NCBI GenBank assembly: GCA_025093985.1
Contig: JACAAK010000009.1
Span: 930,001 to 994,000 of the forward strand
Direction of reading: 5' to 3'
DNA: 64,000 nt
DNA from: Calvatia gigantea
Lineage: Eukaryota; Basidiomycota; Agaricomycetes; Agaricales; Lycoperdaceae
Within the stretch, counting starts at the first letter, position 1, and every line of letters starts with the position of its first letter. Positions 44,919-57,769 of this stretch are shown here, one piece after another. The translations under genes and the position numbers were made by a program. The notes beneath the pieces were generated by a model. It was given only the letters and a program-made list of their open reading frames with translations. It ran no database searches and had not been told where the DNA came from.

Positions 44919-47025
44919 CTAATCGAACTTTCTCCTCCTATACGAGATCGCTCGAGGAGTTTTGGGCAAGGTAATCATAGTCTATAAAAAAAAAAATAGA
45001 AATCATCAGCGTCAGGAACCTCCGAACACCACCCCACATAGCGGGAAAAAAAAACTCACATGATAGTTATGCTCTGGCACTTTCTCAATCTTCAACTCCA
45101 TTTGCCTAATAAACGCCGCAATAATCGCGCTCAACTGCAAATACGCAAACTGCTCTCCAATACACCTATGCTTCCCTGCACCAAACGGCTGATACGGACT
45201 CTCTGTACCCTTACTAACCGCACCAAACCCATAATCAATTTTCTCCCCATGTGCGTCCTCGTACGTGTTATAAGCCTGTGCAGCAACGCCTTCCGGATCG
45301 CTCCATCTCGCAGGTTCCCATTTATCGGCCTCTTTCCAGATCCGGGGGTCCATTTGACTGACGACGGGAGATGCGAGGACGTAGTGGCCCTTGGGGACGA
45401 CGTAGGTTGTATCTTTACCAGGAGCGGCGAGAGTGGCGGGGATAGGCATGTCATCACGGACGTAGCGCATGATGCTGTGGATAGGTGGGTGTATGCGGAG
45501 GGTTTCACGGATGACGGAGTCCATAACGGGGAGTTGGCGGAGTTCCTCGTAGGTCATAGAGCGGAGGGTGCCGTCGGGGTTTGAGAAGTGTTCGAGTTGT
45601 TCTTTGTAGAGAGCCTCACTAATAGAGTGGTAAGTATATGCTAGGTCAGTTGTAAGGGATGGGAAACGTACCCAACATCGGGACGTTCGGCAATGTGGAG
45701 GAGAGCCCAGGAGCCAGTAGCGGAACTCGTGTGTTGACCAGCCATGAGGAGAGCAATCATGATGTGGGCGATTTCATGGTCCTTCAATGTACGTCCACTG
45801 CGGTAAGTCTGTTGCATGAGGGCAGCAATCATGTCGTGTTCGTGCTAAGTATCAATGTCAATATAAATCCATGGGAAAAAAGTGTGAAGACAAGCAACTC
45901 ACATCCGTGTTCAAGCCATTCCTCCTCTGTTGAATAATATTCACATAGAAGTCGCTCATCTTCTTGTTCGCAGCATCCCTCTTCTTATAACTCTCCAACG
46001 GCAAATTCGGGAACAAAAAGTTCAACGGAGTAAAACCTCCATCCAAATCGTTATAAATTTCAGCAAAAGTCTTGTCCAAACTTTCGCGCACTTCCTTTCC
46101 TTGTAACGTCCTTGAAGCAGTGAAGATGGTGATACCTTGCAGAGCTTTCAAGACATCAAACTGCCCCCATTCGTTGATATCGTTGGACTGGAGAGTGGAG
46201 AATGCAGAGTCGGTTTTGAGATATTCTTCAACTTCTTCCTCGATCATGCCGACGTAGGCGCGGAGGTTGTCCGTCGAGAGACCGACCTTGACGAATTTCT
46301 TTTGTTCCATGAAGACTTCGTTTGGAACGTCGTAGACTACGTCTTTGCCGAACACGGGTGTAGTAAGATGCTAACGAGATTTGTTAAGAACCCCGTTATT
46401 GTGGTTAGACAGGCCTGGGATGACTCACTGTGTAAGCATCCTCGGCGTTAAACACGATTGATTTTCCACCCAACACAAAATTGTTGCCTTTGCTTCCAAG
46501 TGCGACAGTCACACGCCGACCAAAAAGGATAAATGTGAACACATCGCCATACTACAACTCCCCACCGTCAATAAAAACCACATTTTTTGCGCGAACGAGT
46601 AGAAACGCACCTTCTCACGACATTTGAAGAAAAAGTTGAGTGGGTCATTACCGTATCCTACAGCCGAGCCAATAATGGGCAGCCAATGGAATACGACAGG
46701 GGGCTCATTTGGCTTGCGTGGAAGTACCTGCATAGAATGCCTTTAAGTCAACCCCCATATCAACTTTTAGCAAGGAGGTACAAACCAGCTGTCGCAGGAT
46801 ATTCAGCACAATTGCCAGGATTGGGACATTGATAAAGAGTAGTAGCACAACTCTTGTGTTTAACGAGCCAAGGTGAGTCTGGGCCTGAGCGAGGTACTCT
46901 GACCAGGCGTCGGAGAAGGGGATTGTGCCATTGTTAATGGCAGACATGATAATGGGTGCTGAAAGAGCCCAACAAAGGGGGACGCTGAGGAGAAGAAAAA
47001 AAGTGCGAGAAGAGCGTAACGACAT
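44919..47025 (-). CDS. ERG11: Lanosterol 14-alpha-demethylase (CYP51)
   Basis: ER-membrane P450 of ergosterol synthesis; target of azole fungicides. The N-terminus has hydrophobic segments ([34 protein letters not shown]). Then [14 protein letters not shown], the [14 protein letters not shown] region (the Tyr equivalent to Candida Y132 is present), the I-helix [27 protein letters not shown] (K-helix ExxR), [21 protein letters not shown] (heme-ligand Cys). The last exon, after a T-rich intron, encodes [19 protein letters not shown], the usual CYP51 ending. All joins are in frame. ATG 47,025 is taken because it gives a normal length and membrane anchor; 47,082 is in frame upstream. Only about 200 bp separate it from the next gene. 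Confidence 0.93.
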
Positions 47026-47228
47026 GTTTTCTCGCACCAGCCACTTATATACTATTTTAGACCTTCCATATATGGCAATCACTAAAATCGAACCACACTA
47101 CTTTTCGTTCCACTCGAGTTGTTAAGAAGCAGTCATCTCATTGCGGAGGTGTGAGATGTGGTCATCTATGATAGATTACGATTACTTTCTACAATAAATA
47201 TATATCCCAAATATCTGAATACCCATCT

Positions 47229-50200
47229 CTACCAAGCCTTGCGCGACTTGTCATACTCCAACATCATAAGAGGCTTAATCCCTAAATGTATACTCTGTAT
47301 CTTCACTGGCACCCGCATACCCAAATACGCAGCCCCCACAAGGTCCTTCGGAATGCCACCCACAATCTCCTTCAATCCCAACCTCGGTAACCGTAGTACA
47401 ACTTGCCAGCTCGATGTTAGCCTATTCAACACAGGCAAAGTCAGCATGTAGCCCTCCAGATTCCCCAACGGATCGTCTATCAATTTTCCCATCTGCACCT
47501 CTCGGCCATAAATGCTCATTCCTCCCACCAGCAAATAACTCCTGCCACCGCTTGATATGCAATAGCGCCCAGAATCGACTATGTCTCCTCAATGTGCCCT
47601 TGACATACTGATCCTTCATCGCAAGCGTCACAGCGAAATCTTCCATCCAATCCAGTCCGAATTTAGGCTTTCCCTCCAACAACGCATGTTGAATCTGCCA
47701 ATGCGCCACGAGATCGCCATACCGCCTCAACGGTGATGTAACACGGACATAACCCTCCCCCTCTGGTACACCCAATCCATAATGCATCCCAGGATGCGTT
47801 TTATACTGCGCTCCGGGTGTATAGATAATATGCTGCAACACGTCTTCTTCTTTCACATATCCAGATTCGTTTTTCATCTCTAGAATCGTCTGGATAGCTT
47901 CTTCAGAGACTGGGACCATAGGATTCGCTGTCCGCCGCAACACAGGTATATTCTTCTCCGTACAAAACCGCGAAGCCGCTCGCGAGGCAAGTTTCATCAT
48001 TTCCGCAATGATAGCACGAGCCCCATACTCGGAATTGCGACTCATCAGTTCGACTGTATATGACAGATTTGGGAATCCGCGGTGTAGATGGGTAGTGTCG
48101 ACACGTCCGTCCATGTCGACGGGGAATTCACCTGGACGACGTTCGATTAGTGCTTGCATGCGTTCGAACGCGACCCAATCCTTTGAAAGGCGTTGACGAC
48201 GCTGCGCTGCAGCGGCTTTATTGAGGACTTTCATGTCTTCTATGATTTCAGGCGCGAGTGGTGCGACCGTGGGAGGTGGGGGACGACCACCGAATGGATA
48301 TTCCGGTACCATAAACGCATTCCCCAGTGCAGCGTCCACAGCGTCGTAGTTGATAACCTTGACATTGCGTATAAGACCAGCCTGAACCCCCTGATCAAGG
48401 ATATTTCCTTCTGAGTCCACTTTAGCACTGAACGTCATCACGCGATCTGGGAGACCGCTGCTTGATCGCATACCCAGCGAAAGACCGTGAGTTGGATGGT
48501 GAATGATGCATTTTGGGAAAAGCGGGAAGGATTTTGGGACCATATACCACGTCTCGGATTGTTGAGCTGCTTTTTGTGCGAGGAAGTTAGTAGGAGGGAT
48601 GACTGATGCAGGGTCTGCAACGTGAACGTGTATCCAAAGATTATCAGGCTCAGAAGGTATCCTTTCGAAAGAAAGGCCATCGTCCAACTCTTCTGCCGAG
48701 GTATCATCCACGACGTAGACCGGCATATCACCCCAGTCACGTCGTATAGACGACATCGGATCCGACGCGTAAAAGTCGTCTGGATGTGTTGGGACATTGC
48801 TCTCCGACTTTTCCAAAGCTCGTAGAATACTTTGTTCCCGTTCATTGAGAACAGCGGGTCTCGTCTCCAAGTCGAGCTTATTACTTGGGTCGATGAGGAT
48901 AAGATCTTGCCAGGGGGTAAACACCCCAATATCAACCAAAAACTGGTGCACGTCGTCGTCGACATGGGCCATAACCCCCGAGCCATAGACGCGCTTGGTG
49001 ATATGTCCGGTGCCAACGGTATATGGGTCCGCTTGAATGGCACGTCCATGGCGCAAAGCTGCAGTCATGAATCGAATGATCGTCTTGTCTGACTCAGTCC
49101 ACTGATGTTCTGCACGTTCCAAGGCAGGTCGCTCCGTTGAAGTTTTTTCCATCAACTTTTTCTGAACCTCCCTAACCTTCATCGCCTTCTTCAAAAAGTC
49201 CTCCAGCAAGGGATGCCTCTTCCTCACCCACTCCTGGACCTGCAACAAATCCTCCACATCCTTCAACGGCCTCACTCTAAAAGTCTGATCGGTCTGATAC
49301 GACAAGGACGCAACAAACCTCGTCGAATTCTCCATTAACAACCTATGCGTTGCGAAGATCTCAACAGCTGTAGGTGTCCTATGAAAAATCTTCGCCACCT
49401 CCGTAACGGTAACTTCAGCCCATTCATTTGGATCTTTAGCACGTATGGTTTCGTATATGGATCCGAGTTGACGGGAGATTGCGATCATGGCGTTCTCGAC
49501 TTGACGTTCGAGTTCTCGGAGTCGTTTGAGGACTTCTACGCGTGCATTGAGTTGGGTATCGGATTCGGCTATGGGTTGGAGTCCGCATCGGGCTGCGAGG
49601 TCGGCGGGGCATATAGATGGGATGGAGAAGAATACGTCTTCTTTGATTGAGACCCAGGATTCGCCGTCTTTTGTGAGGACTGAGAGTTTCCATTGGCGGT
49701 CGAGAAATCCGCTTCCTACGATCACGCCTAGCTCTGCTATGTCATTCCTAGGTCCCAGAGATTTCAGGGTTCAGTACGAGAGTATTTCAAAAAAGAAAGT
49801 GCAAAAAAAATAACTCACCGCCGCATCTCCACAAACGACCCTAAAGGCGTTTCGGGGATAAATCCAACCTCCTCCTCCCGTTCAACCTGCTCCGCCACAA
49901 CAGGTGAACCAAAAACCTGCGAACTAGACGACTGCAGCGTCGCCGCCGCCACCACCGCATTTGACTTTGAGAAAGAAACACTACCAGTTGGCTTACTACT
50001 AGAGCCATCTGAAGGTTTCATTTTCTGCCCTGCCTCCTTCACTTGCTGCTTCAACCTCATCTCCTCGCCTCGTCGCGACGGCATATACGTCCATGACTTC
50101 CCAGGCCGTTCTTTTGCTTTGACCATTTTGTCGAGAATACGCGCTACCACCTTTTCTTCTTGCATTTGTTTTCGGAATTTGGGAGTACGCGGAGGCCTAC

Positions 50201-50354
50201 TACTGGGAGGCTCGCGCGAAGATTTGGTTGATTTGGGGGGGAAGGGGGGTCGAGGGGAGGGAGCTGCAGCTGAGGTCGTTGAAGCATGTCGGGCTTGGGC
50301 GGCTGTAGCACAAAGAGTGCGCGTCGAGAGATTTGTGAATACGCCTCTGTGCAT
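47229..50354 (-). CDS. Mitochondrial RNB-domain exoribonuclease (Dss1/CYT-4 type)
   Basis: 3'-5' exoribonuclease of the RNase II/RNB family for mitochondrial RNA turnover. The N-terminus is basic and Ser/Ala-rich with no acidic residue in the first ~40 codons (LSTRTLCATAAQARHASTT), as expected for a mitochondrial presequence. The long central exon has the RNB core: YVVDDTSAEELDDGLSFE (metal-binding Asp cluster), IHVHVADPASVI, HPTHGLSLGMR, RAIIAEMMKLASRAAS and RVTSPLRRYGDLVAHWQIQ. The frame appears to end early at 47,422, but a 52-nt intron (donor GTGGGA, acceptor TGATAG) joins ...WQELFA to DDPLGNLEGYMLTL and leads to the C-terminal RMRVPVKIQSIHLG-like segment and the stop at 47,229. It is divergent from the gene at 50,477, with 122 bp between starts. 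Confidence 0.88.
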
Positions 50355-50476
50355 GTTCTAACAAGCTCCGGCTAAGTTTGGTCGCGGTCATCACAAAATT
50401 CTTTTGATGCTTGTTCTTAGTTCACCGGGCCGGTCAATTTCCGTTTTCGGACTCTTCCCCTTTGCCTCACTCATCC

Positions 50477-51784
50477 ATGTTTAAACGCGTTGAAAGAAGG
50501 ATTAAAAGGAAAGAACGTGAAGATGAATTGGGCCTTGATGAGGATATGAAGGACGTCCTAGGACTCAATGACACAGATTCCGACGAATCTGAGTCGGATG
50601 TTGACTCAGAGGACCGCCCAGCCGATGAGGACACCGACCAAGATATCGAAGTAGAAGAGGAATACGATGACAACAGTAATGATGAAATGGAAGGGGATTT
50701 CGACCAAGAAAGCGATGGAGATAGTGACGACGACAAGTCGGAACGATCCCTCATAAGAGTCGAAGAAGCACTAAAAAACCCCATCTTCATCGTCTCTCTC
50801 GATCCCGACATCAAAGAATGCATCGTCTGTCCCGGAAAACTGCTCAAAGGGCTAGTCATGGTCGAAGCACATAAATCTTCCAATGCATGTACGCTTTTCC
50901 TTCTTTTGTGCCCTTGCTCAGTTAACCGTGCTCGTATAGGCACATGAACGACGATTCAAGCAATTCAAAAAACTCGCTGCAGATGTAGATCCAAGAGCTA
51001 AAGCGCACGAGCTTGTTTTGAGAGCTATAGGCGAGAAGAAACCAGAACCGTCTTCTGCACCTTCGGGAACGTCCAAGCGTGCGGAGAAGAGGGTGTGTTG
51101 CTTCTCCTACCCATGTACGAAAATTGTTGTCCTAACCCAGGGGGCCTCCTGCAGCACATCGCTAAAGAAAAGCGAAAGGCAAAGCGCGAGAAATATAAAG
51201 CTCGTCAAAAGGCCAAGAAAGACTCATCTCTCAGAACAGAGGAAACAAATGTATCGGAAGAGGATGAAAAACCTGCGAAGGAGAAGGGGAAATCACCAGG
51301 AAAAAAAGTACCGAAGAAAAAGTCGGTAGAAGACCTCCCTTCGGAGAAACGGTCAAAACCCAAGAAATCCCAACAAATAGGCGATACCATCGACACCAAA
51401 ACGTCTAAGAAGAGAGACACCCCAGAGTCCACCGAGCCTCCCAAGAAAAAACGGAAAACCACTACCTCCATTATTCTCGAAACAAATCCTTCTCTCGCCA
51501 AAAAGCGCGCACGACCAATGCCACCGACCGTAAAAAAACCTAAATCAAATCTAAAGCCTACATCTGAACCCTCTCACGAATCCCCCGAAGTAATCCAAGA
51601 CCTCCAAGCTCAGGTCAACGATATAATCAAATCCGCCTCGAAGCTCGCCAAGGCTGCCCGTGCCCGTGCCCTCACTGGCGACGCGAACGAAACGAAACCT
51701 CCTTCGGCGAAGAAAAGAAAGGCGACTTCTGGTGCTTCTGCTGAGAAGAAAACTCAAGCGAAAGCCGGGTTGCAGAAGACGTGA
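50477..51784 (+). CDS. Lys-rich, probably nucleolar protein
   Basis: No family assigned with confidence. The first exon has a basic start (RVERRIKRKERED), a long acidic tract (DTDSDESESDVDSEDRP onwards) and then a compact, conserved-looking stretch: NPIFIVSLDPDIKECIVCPGKLLKG, and after an intron HERRFKQFKKLAADVDPRAKAHELV. After another intron the rest is Lys/Arg/Ser-rich with several nuclear-localisation-like clusters (EPPKKKRKT, AKKRKAT). Composition suggests a nucleolar or rRNA-processing factor; this is inference. It shares a short divergent promoter with the RNB gene. The start is the first ATG that keeps the acidic exon in frame. Confidence 0.7.
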
Positions 51785-51972
51785 TTGAGTTAGAGTGTAC
51801 TTATCGCTATATATCAATTTGTTCCGCAAGTACAATTTTGACTCCAGATACATAAATACGACACGAGCAAGGGCATAAATTCGAGTACCAAGGGAGTAAG
51901 GGGAGGCAAAAGAAGAGTCTATGAAAAATTACGACAAGACATAATCGGCAGAACCAAGGGGATAGGAAGCAA

Positions 51973-53781
51973 TTAAGCAAGACTTTGCAGAACACGATCT
52001 GTCATCGCAATAACCTGGTCCGAATATTAACACCACACCTCTACACGACGAATAGGCAAACTCACTTGGTGGATATCAGGTCGCTCTTTAGGATTAACCT
52101 TGAGCATCGAATCAATGAGGTTCTTCAAACCCTGCGAATACGCCGACTCTGGATGCTTATACTGCGCATTGAGAACCGCCATAGCTATCGATCCACCCTG
52201 TTCCGTAATTTGGGTATTCTCAAAAGGTGAATGGGAGTAAGCAAGTGCATAGAGCGTGCATCCTAGTGACTGTCACCACCCGTTATTAACGACCCCACCT
52301 AGCTGGATGAGAGAATATAGGCGCACCCAGACATCAACTTTCTCATCCAGCATCTCCCCAGTCTTGACATCGAACAGCTCAGGAGCACGATAAGCCATCG
52401 TGCTCTGCTCAGCCGCAATATCCTGCTGCAACAAAGCCTGTGACCGGTCCTCAACCGGAATCCTTGCTTTTGTCGCACTCCCAAAATCCATCAGAATCGG
52501 GGTAACAGCGTCATCCGCGATCATGACATTCCTAAACCAACACCAAAATCCTCAGCCTCGTCCCCCAACAATCCACAATAGGAGTCGGAATACTCACCCT
52601 GGTTTAAGATCTCTATGGGCATAAGGTACGATTTCCACCCCGGGGGCCGTACTCGAACCGGTAACATCAGCAGTATCTTCATCTCCATCAAACACAACTT
52701 CTCCCTCCTCCTCGACCCTATGTCTCGTAACCAACGGCACGGTAGCATTATCATACGAATATCCACCATCCGCATCTCCCTCCGGGTGCGGGAACCGTTC
52801 ATCGTCATCATGATCCTCATGGGAAAGCCTTCCGGCACTTGGACCACGATTTTGCGATGACGAAGCGGCAGCAGCACTACCGTTTTGCTTGTTTGTTTTA
52901 TTTGGAGGGAGGGTAGCGGAACGTGGAGAAGGTCGATAAGAGTGCATTGCACGGACGGCTTCGCATGTTCCTTTGAATAGACGGACCATTTCTTGTTCGG
53001 GGAAATGACGGCCGTTGACCACGTTAGCGTTGATGGCGTCTTGGAGGTTACCGTGCTGTCATTCGATATAGTTAGTTGGTAATGTTATGAGAGGTGTTGG
53101 GTTGTGCTACGCACCTTGTACAGTGGGAGGAAAAGATATACGATTTGTCCTTCGCCTTCTGGGTCTTGGACGACTGCCGAATCCTATTGATGCGGAAATT
53201 CAGCAAAATTCAGTTTATGAGAGGGGAGGAGTATGGGACGCACCAATATCCGGATGATGTTCGGATGCCTAGTAATCCACACACTCAGCATTCCGAACTA
53301 TTTGATAGGAGAGCTAAGATACACCCACTTGAACCGCCTGTAAGCTTCAACCTCTCTCATAGCCTCCCTCACACCCTCCGCACCCGTAGGACAGCGAATC
53401 TTCTTGAGTGCAAATTGCCTCTACTCTGTTATTTAGTATCACATCGCCGCACGGGAAACGAGAACGCAGAGCAAAGACGCACACCACTATGCTCATCTTG
53501 CGCCAGGTACACGAACGAGAAGCCGCCTTCTCCAAGCACTTTAATGATCTTGACTAGAAAACCAAACAAACATTTACACGTCAGGATCAAATTCAAAAGT
53601 CAGGATTATTTTTTTCCAAATGAATGGAAACGCAGCAGAGTCTGGAATACTGACACGTCCGCCCGTTGATCTTGACCGAGGGTGTCTGTTGGCACAGACA
53701 CGACGAGATTGCCCAGAACGCATCTCTGATTTGATCCTTGAATGTGTCCACTGCATTCCATAACTGTGGGGGTAGTGCCAT
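51973..53781 (-). CDS. Ser/Thr protein kinase of the ENV7/STK16 (NAK) family
   Basis: Membrane-associated kinase family; yeast Env7 acts at the vacuole. The N-terminus MALPPQLWNAVDTFKDQIRD is followed by SSCLCQQ, with Cys residues that could be palmitoylated as in Env7. The catalytic core shows the Gly-loop LGEGGFSFVYL, ALKKI (Lys), VYLFLPLY hinge, HRDLKPGNVMI (catalytic loop), LMDFGSATKAR (DFG) and YRAPELFDVK (APE), WSLGCTLYAL. An insertion of about 110 residues, rich in Ser, Asp and Gly, lies between the helix ending AVRAMHSY and the HRD motif. Nine or so introns join in frame; the last codes VIAMTDRVLQSLA. The insertion is absent from yeast Env7 as I recall it. Confidence 0.88.
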
Positions 53782-53892
53782 TCTGATACTTGAGGTTTTG
53801 AGGACGGGGAAGGTAGGAATGTCTATGCGGTGCAGTTGTCTGCTACGGTGTTGAAATGGTATGAACACGACCGTGGGAATATTCACTGAAAT

Positions 53893-56130
53893 CTATTCTT
53901 GTCCCGCTTTCTGGAGTCTGGAACCGTGCGAACTACCGCAAAACCGATCGTTGAAAAGGTGACACAGTTCTTTAATGCCTCTTCGATGTATAATTGCCTT
54001 GTCACTGAACTCATCACCATCGACAACGGCCCAACTACCTGCTATTGACCCTGTAATTGTTGAGCCCACCACTGCGATGGTTCTCCATGGCCGAACAGTG
54101 TAGGATGCACCAAATTGGCCGGGGGCTGCAAATCTAAACACACTAATTACTAAACGTATCTCTACAGGCGATTTGAAAACAACCTACCCTTCGTAATTTC
54201 CCTAACATAGCGATACGCAAAGTTCCCGCCAATCCCCTTCCTTACCTCTTTGACCAAGAGCTTCCTTGGTTTCCCACCGGGCACATCCCTCAAGACTGTA
54301 AACTCCCCATAGGTGAATCTATCCGACGTCACCCCCGACACCCCTGCAAGTGTGAACTGCTCGCCAAAGTACAGGGCAAACGAGTCGAGCCACGGGTTTT
54401 TCTGAATGATCGCTACGCCTCTCGAGAATTGGGAAGTAACCGTGGCATTGCCCATCAAATTGGACTGTCCAGCCAATGCTAAATGACGGAGGTGAATGGC
54501 CTTTCGACTCGCCTCGGCAATCTCGGTCTAAGTCGCAAGCACCGTCAGTCGCCTTCCACACGGCACGACGAGGGTCGGAGACTCACGTAGTTTGATAGAC
54601 CCTGCCGGAATCGCAGATCCAAACGTACAAGCACTTGGACAGGCTTCAAATATACTCTGACACACATCCTTCGCCAGTCCTTGCTGCATGTCCACAATCA
54701 GACCCAACGTCGTGATATCTTTAAAGCGGCGCAATATTCCCAAATAATTTCGCAGAATCCAAGAACAAGTCTGTCAAATGTACACTCCACAGTGATGGCA
54801 AGTGCTCTGCACTCTTCAACTGCGCATGCTTGCCCCAAAAGCTATTCAGGTTTTTGTGTGAAGTTATATTATACACCTCGTTGCTTGCCCAGTGTGCGGC
54901 TCCGAGAAACCTCAACTCGCGAAGTTGTGGGTGTCTCCACATGAATTCGATCATGACGGACGCTTCTTGGGCAGATGCAGGCCTTCTTTTGAGATCTTTG
55001 ATCATACCAAGGGAAAGCGACCGTAGTTCTGGCCAGGTAGCCCGAAGAATTGGCCAAACGTCCCACAAACTCTGTTGGGGACAGCTCCCATCAAAGGTAA
55101 GCTTCTGCAGGCGAGGACTGTGTTTGACCAGCATGTCATATAGCTCCAAGGGAATTGGGGAGGCACCGACCGCTCGGATCTGATCTATAACCGACTTCTT
55201 AATCAATGGATGTCGTGTGATTAAGGTTACGATCGGGAGGAACTAACTTGGATTATGAGAGCGGTAGACTCCGTGGGTTGTCAAATGAAAGCCCACAAGG
55301 TCACGAAATTTCAGCAACTGTATTATCACCGGCGAACGTTCAATGTAGTGAGAGGTTATTTGTGACATCACTCACCGAGCTCTTAGGATCAATAACCAAG
55401 TCGTCGGGTCCTCGCCGAACGCCAATGTCTTTCAACAGTGGACAGCTACCCCAGCATATGGTTGTTCTCGGAATCAGTGCTCGGCCGGTGGTAAAGGATA
55501 TTAAGCTTACCTCGTCTGGAGTGAGATCCACAGTTCCTCTGGAGGTCCCTTTTTCCAGAACCACCAGAACTTCTTCAAATTGACCAAATACCTCCCTTTT
55601 GCCAACTCGACAATCACGCGGGCCGTCGCGGCGGGTAGTTTCGAGTTGTCTGTTCCTAAAATAACATCCATCCCAATAACCCAGCGCTTGATGAGAAGAG
55701 CCTTCTCCGGTTTGACCTTGAGCACCTTGATTAATTCATTGATTTGTCCCTCGGGATCAACGTTGGTTTGTGTATCGATGTCAGACCAAAGCCCCGGTAG
55801 TACGATTTCATAAATAGACTTCTTCTGAACAATATGTCATGTTTCGGTTTTCTGCAAACGAGCGAGACAACTCACAAGAAGCAGTAGTTTATAGATGTGC
55901 CCCGTATCCAGGTATTGTGCAATCTCGTAAATGATATCATCCGGGAGGCGCGGAAATGGTTCTGAACCTCGATGTCGATTCTGTGAGGCCTAGTGTACCG
56001 GTACTTCGTTCAGAATCCAATTTTCCACACAGAAAGAATTCACCCTGTGATTCTTGTGCTGTCCGCTTGGCACGAAGCGGTGTACAGCATTCTTGGATGC
56101 TGCTCGAATTTTGCAGCGCAGTGTTTCCAT
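53893..56130 (-). CDS. F-box protein with leucine-rich-like region
   Basis: Probable substrate receptor of an SCF ubiquitin ligase; the substrate is unknown. A short first exon (METLRCKIRAASKNAVHRFV) is followed, after an intron, by the F-box-like PRLPDDIIYEIAQYLDTGHIYKLLL. Further exons encode GLWSDIDTQTN, a KALLIKRWVIGMDV stretch and several leucine-rich-type repeats (LPSLWSVHLTDLFLDS, WPELRSLSLGMI, HPQLRELRFLGAAHW). The C-terminal exons (QFTLAGVSGVTSDRFTYGEFTVLR; FAAPGQFGAS) run to the stop at 53,893. Exon 1 is repeated as a relic at 57,870-58,049. The exon joins are plausible but not all were checked, so breaks are possible. Confidence 0.65.
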
Positions 56131-56743
56131 TCTCAAACCACGATTCTATGTGAGCGCAAGTCGACCCATAAGACAATCAACTTGTAACTTGACCAGTAAT
56201 AACACACATACGAGCGGGCTTGAAAGGAATGGTAAGGGAATGGTAAGGTGGCTGCGACTCACTGACTTATGGATATGTTATGTGTGATTCTCTCTTCTAT
56301 TTTTGGTGTTCTTCCTTGTGTTCCCTCCCACCCAAAATGTGGTTCGCGCTCACGGATTTTCTTATTTGGGGCACCATCCAGGAACCTTGGAAGAGCTTTT
56401 CTTCTAGGGCTGTGCTTAACTCCTGTAAGAAAAATCCTAAGGAATCCTACTCTGGACCCAGCTCCCCGTCAAGTTCACTCAACACTGGTCAAACTAGGGG
56501 TTACTAGGCCTTATACATAGCTTAAGCCTGGACCACGTTCAAGCGTTGTTGTGGTCTTGCAATGCAGAGCCGGAACGCGCACTCAGCGGGACGCAAGGAC
56601 TAACCTGGTTAGCTGCAACTTTGGCCCGCAAGCGCCCCTTGCTCCACCAAAAAAAAAAGAAAAAAGAAAAAGAAGTAGAGCCGGGCCGGGTCGGGTTGAA
56701 GCCTAAGCCGGGAGTATGTGACGTCTGTGACAAGCATTTCTGC

Positions 56744-57769
56744 ATGTTTTCCGTTTCTCGACGCGTTGCAGTGGCTCGAACAGGGAATCCTAGCGCGTTA
56801 TCTTTGCGTTGGGGCAAGCGTGTTTTGTCGAATGAGCGGCGTAATTTATGCATTGGACGCAGAGATTTCTCACAAACTTCCAGAAGACAGTCTGAGGGTC
56901 TACGAGAGAGGAACGCCGTCGGGGTGAGCAGGTGAACTTTCTTTGCGAAGTATTCGGGATAGCTTCATCTGGAATTTATGATATCCCCATCATAGGTCTT
57001 TACACCAACATCTGCTGCACTATTCGTAGCTACTGGTGTCTGCCTGTTCTTTTATTTCCGACATGAAAAGCAGAAGTTACAAGAAGAACGTGGTGAGTTG
57101 ACGTTTGAGAATCTGTCTTGCTAGCCCTGGTTTGACAATGGCCATAGAAAAGGAGCGGAGTAGCAAACAGTATGGCCGACCACTAGTCGGCGGACCCTTC
57201 TCATTGACAACCTCGTCGGGTGAGGAATTCACCGAGAAGCAGATGCTCGGAAAATGGTCATTGGTATACTTCGGTTTCACCAATTGTCCGGACATCTGTC
57301 CTGCGGAGTTGGATAAAATGGGTTCTGTCTTAGACAAAGTTGGTATGTTGACCCTTCCTCTTCCTTAACTCTCGACGTGACCGACGAACATTGAAACTAG
57401 AAGTACGAATTTGGCAAAATCTTCCTACCCATATTCATTTCTGTGGATCCTGCAAGAGATACACCAGAACGCATCGGCCTTTACCTGAGCGATTTCCATC
57501 CTTCGTTTGTCGGTTTAGTTGGCGCGTACGATTCCATAAAGGCTACCTGCAAAGCATATCGCGTCTACTTCTCTACGCCACCCGGTGCTGACCCAAAGGG
57601 CGACTACCTTGTGGACCATTCAATATTTGTGTACCTTATGGATCCTGAAGGCCGCTTTGTCGAAGCTTTTGGGCAGAATGTTGAGGCTGAGAAAATCGTG
57701 GAAAGGATTAGGGGGGAGATTGCAGAGTGGGAGAAGGACCATGGTGGAAAGACGGCAGTCAAGGTGTAG
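56744..57769 (+). CDS. SCO1: Sco1 copper chaperone for cytochrome c oxidase
   Basis: Inner-membrane protein of mitochondria that delivers copper to the CuA site of Cox2. The N-terminus is basic with Arg/Ser/Thr and few acids (MFSVSRRVAVARTG), a likely presequence. After an intron a transmembrane segment follows (ALFVATGVCLFFYF). The thioredoxin-like domain has GGPFSLTTSSGEEFTEKQMLGKWSLVYFGFTNCPDICPAEL with the copper-binding CPDIC (CxxxC), then FISVDPARDTPERI and the third copper ligand His in YLVDHSIFVYLMDPEG. The end GGKTAVKV is at 57,769. Four introns join in frame. ATG 56,744 gives the presequence; an upstream in-frame codon is less likely. Confidence 0.93.

Noticed and set aside
47422..47534. 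Frame change in the mitochondrial RNB exoribonuclease
   Set aside because: A 52-nt intron with GT and AG ends, joining codons for LFA to DDPLGNLEG, explains it, so it is not counted among the base insertions.
50467..50943. 158-codon Ser-rich frame opposite the nucleolar-type gene
   Set aside because: It is the antisense shadow of the acidic tract of the plus-strand exon.
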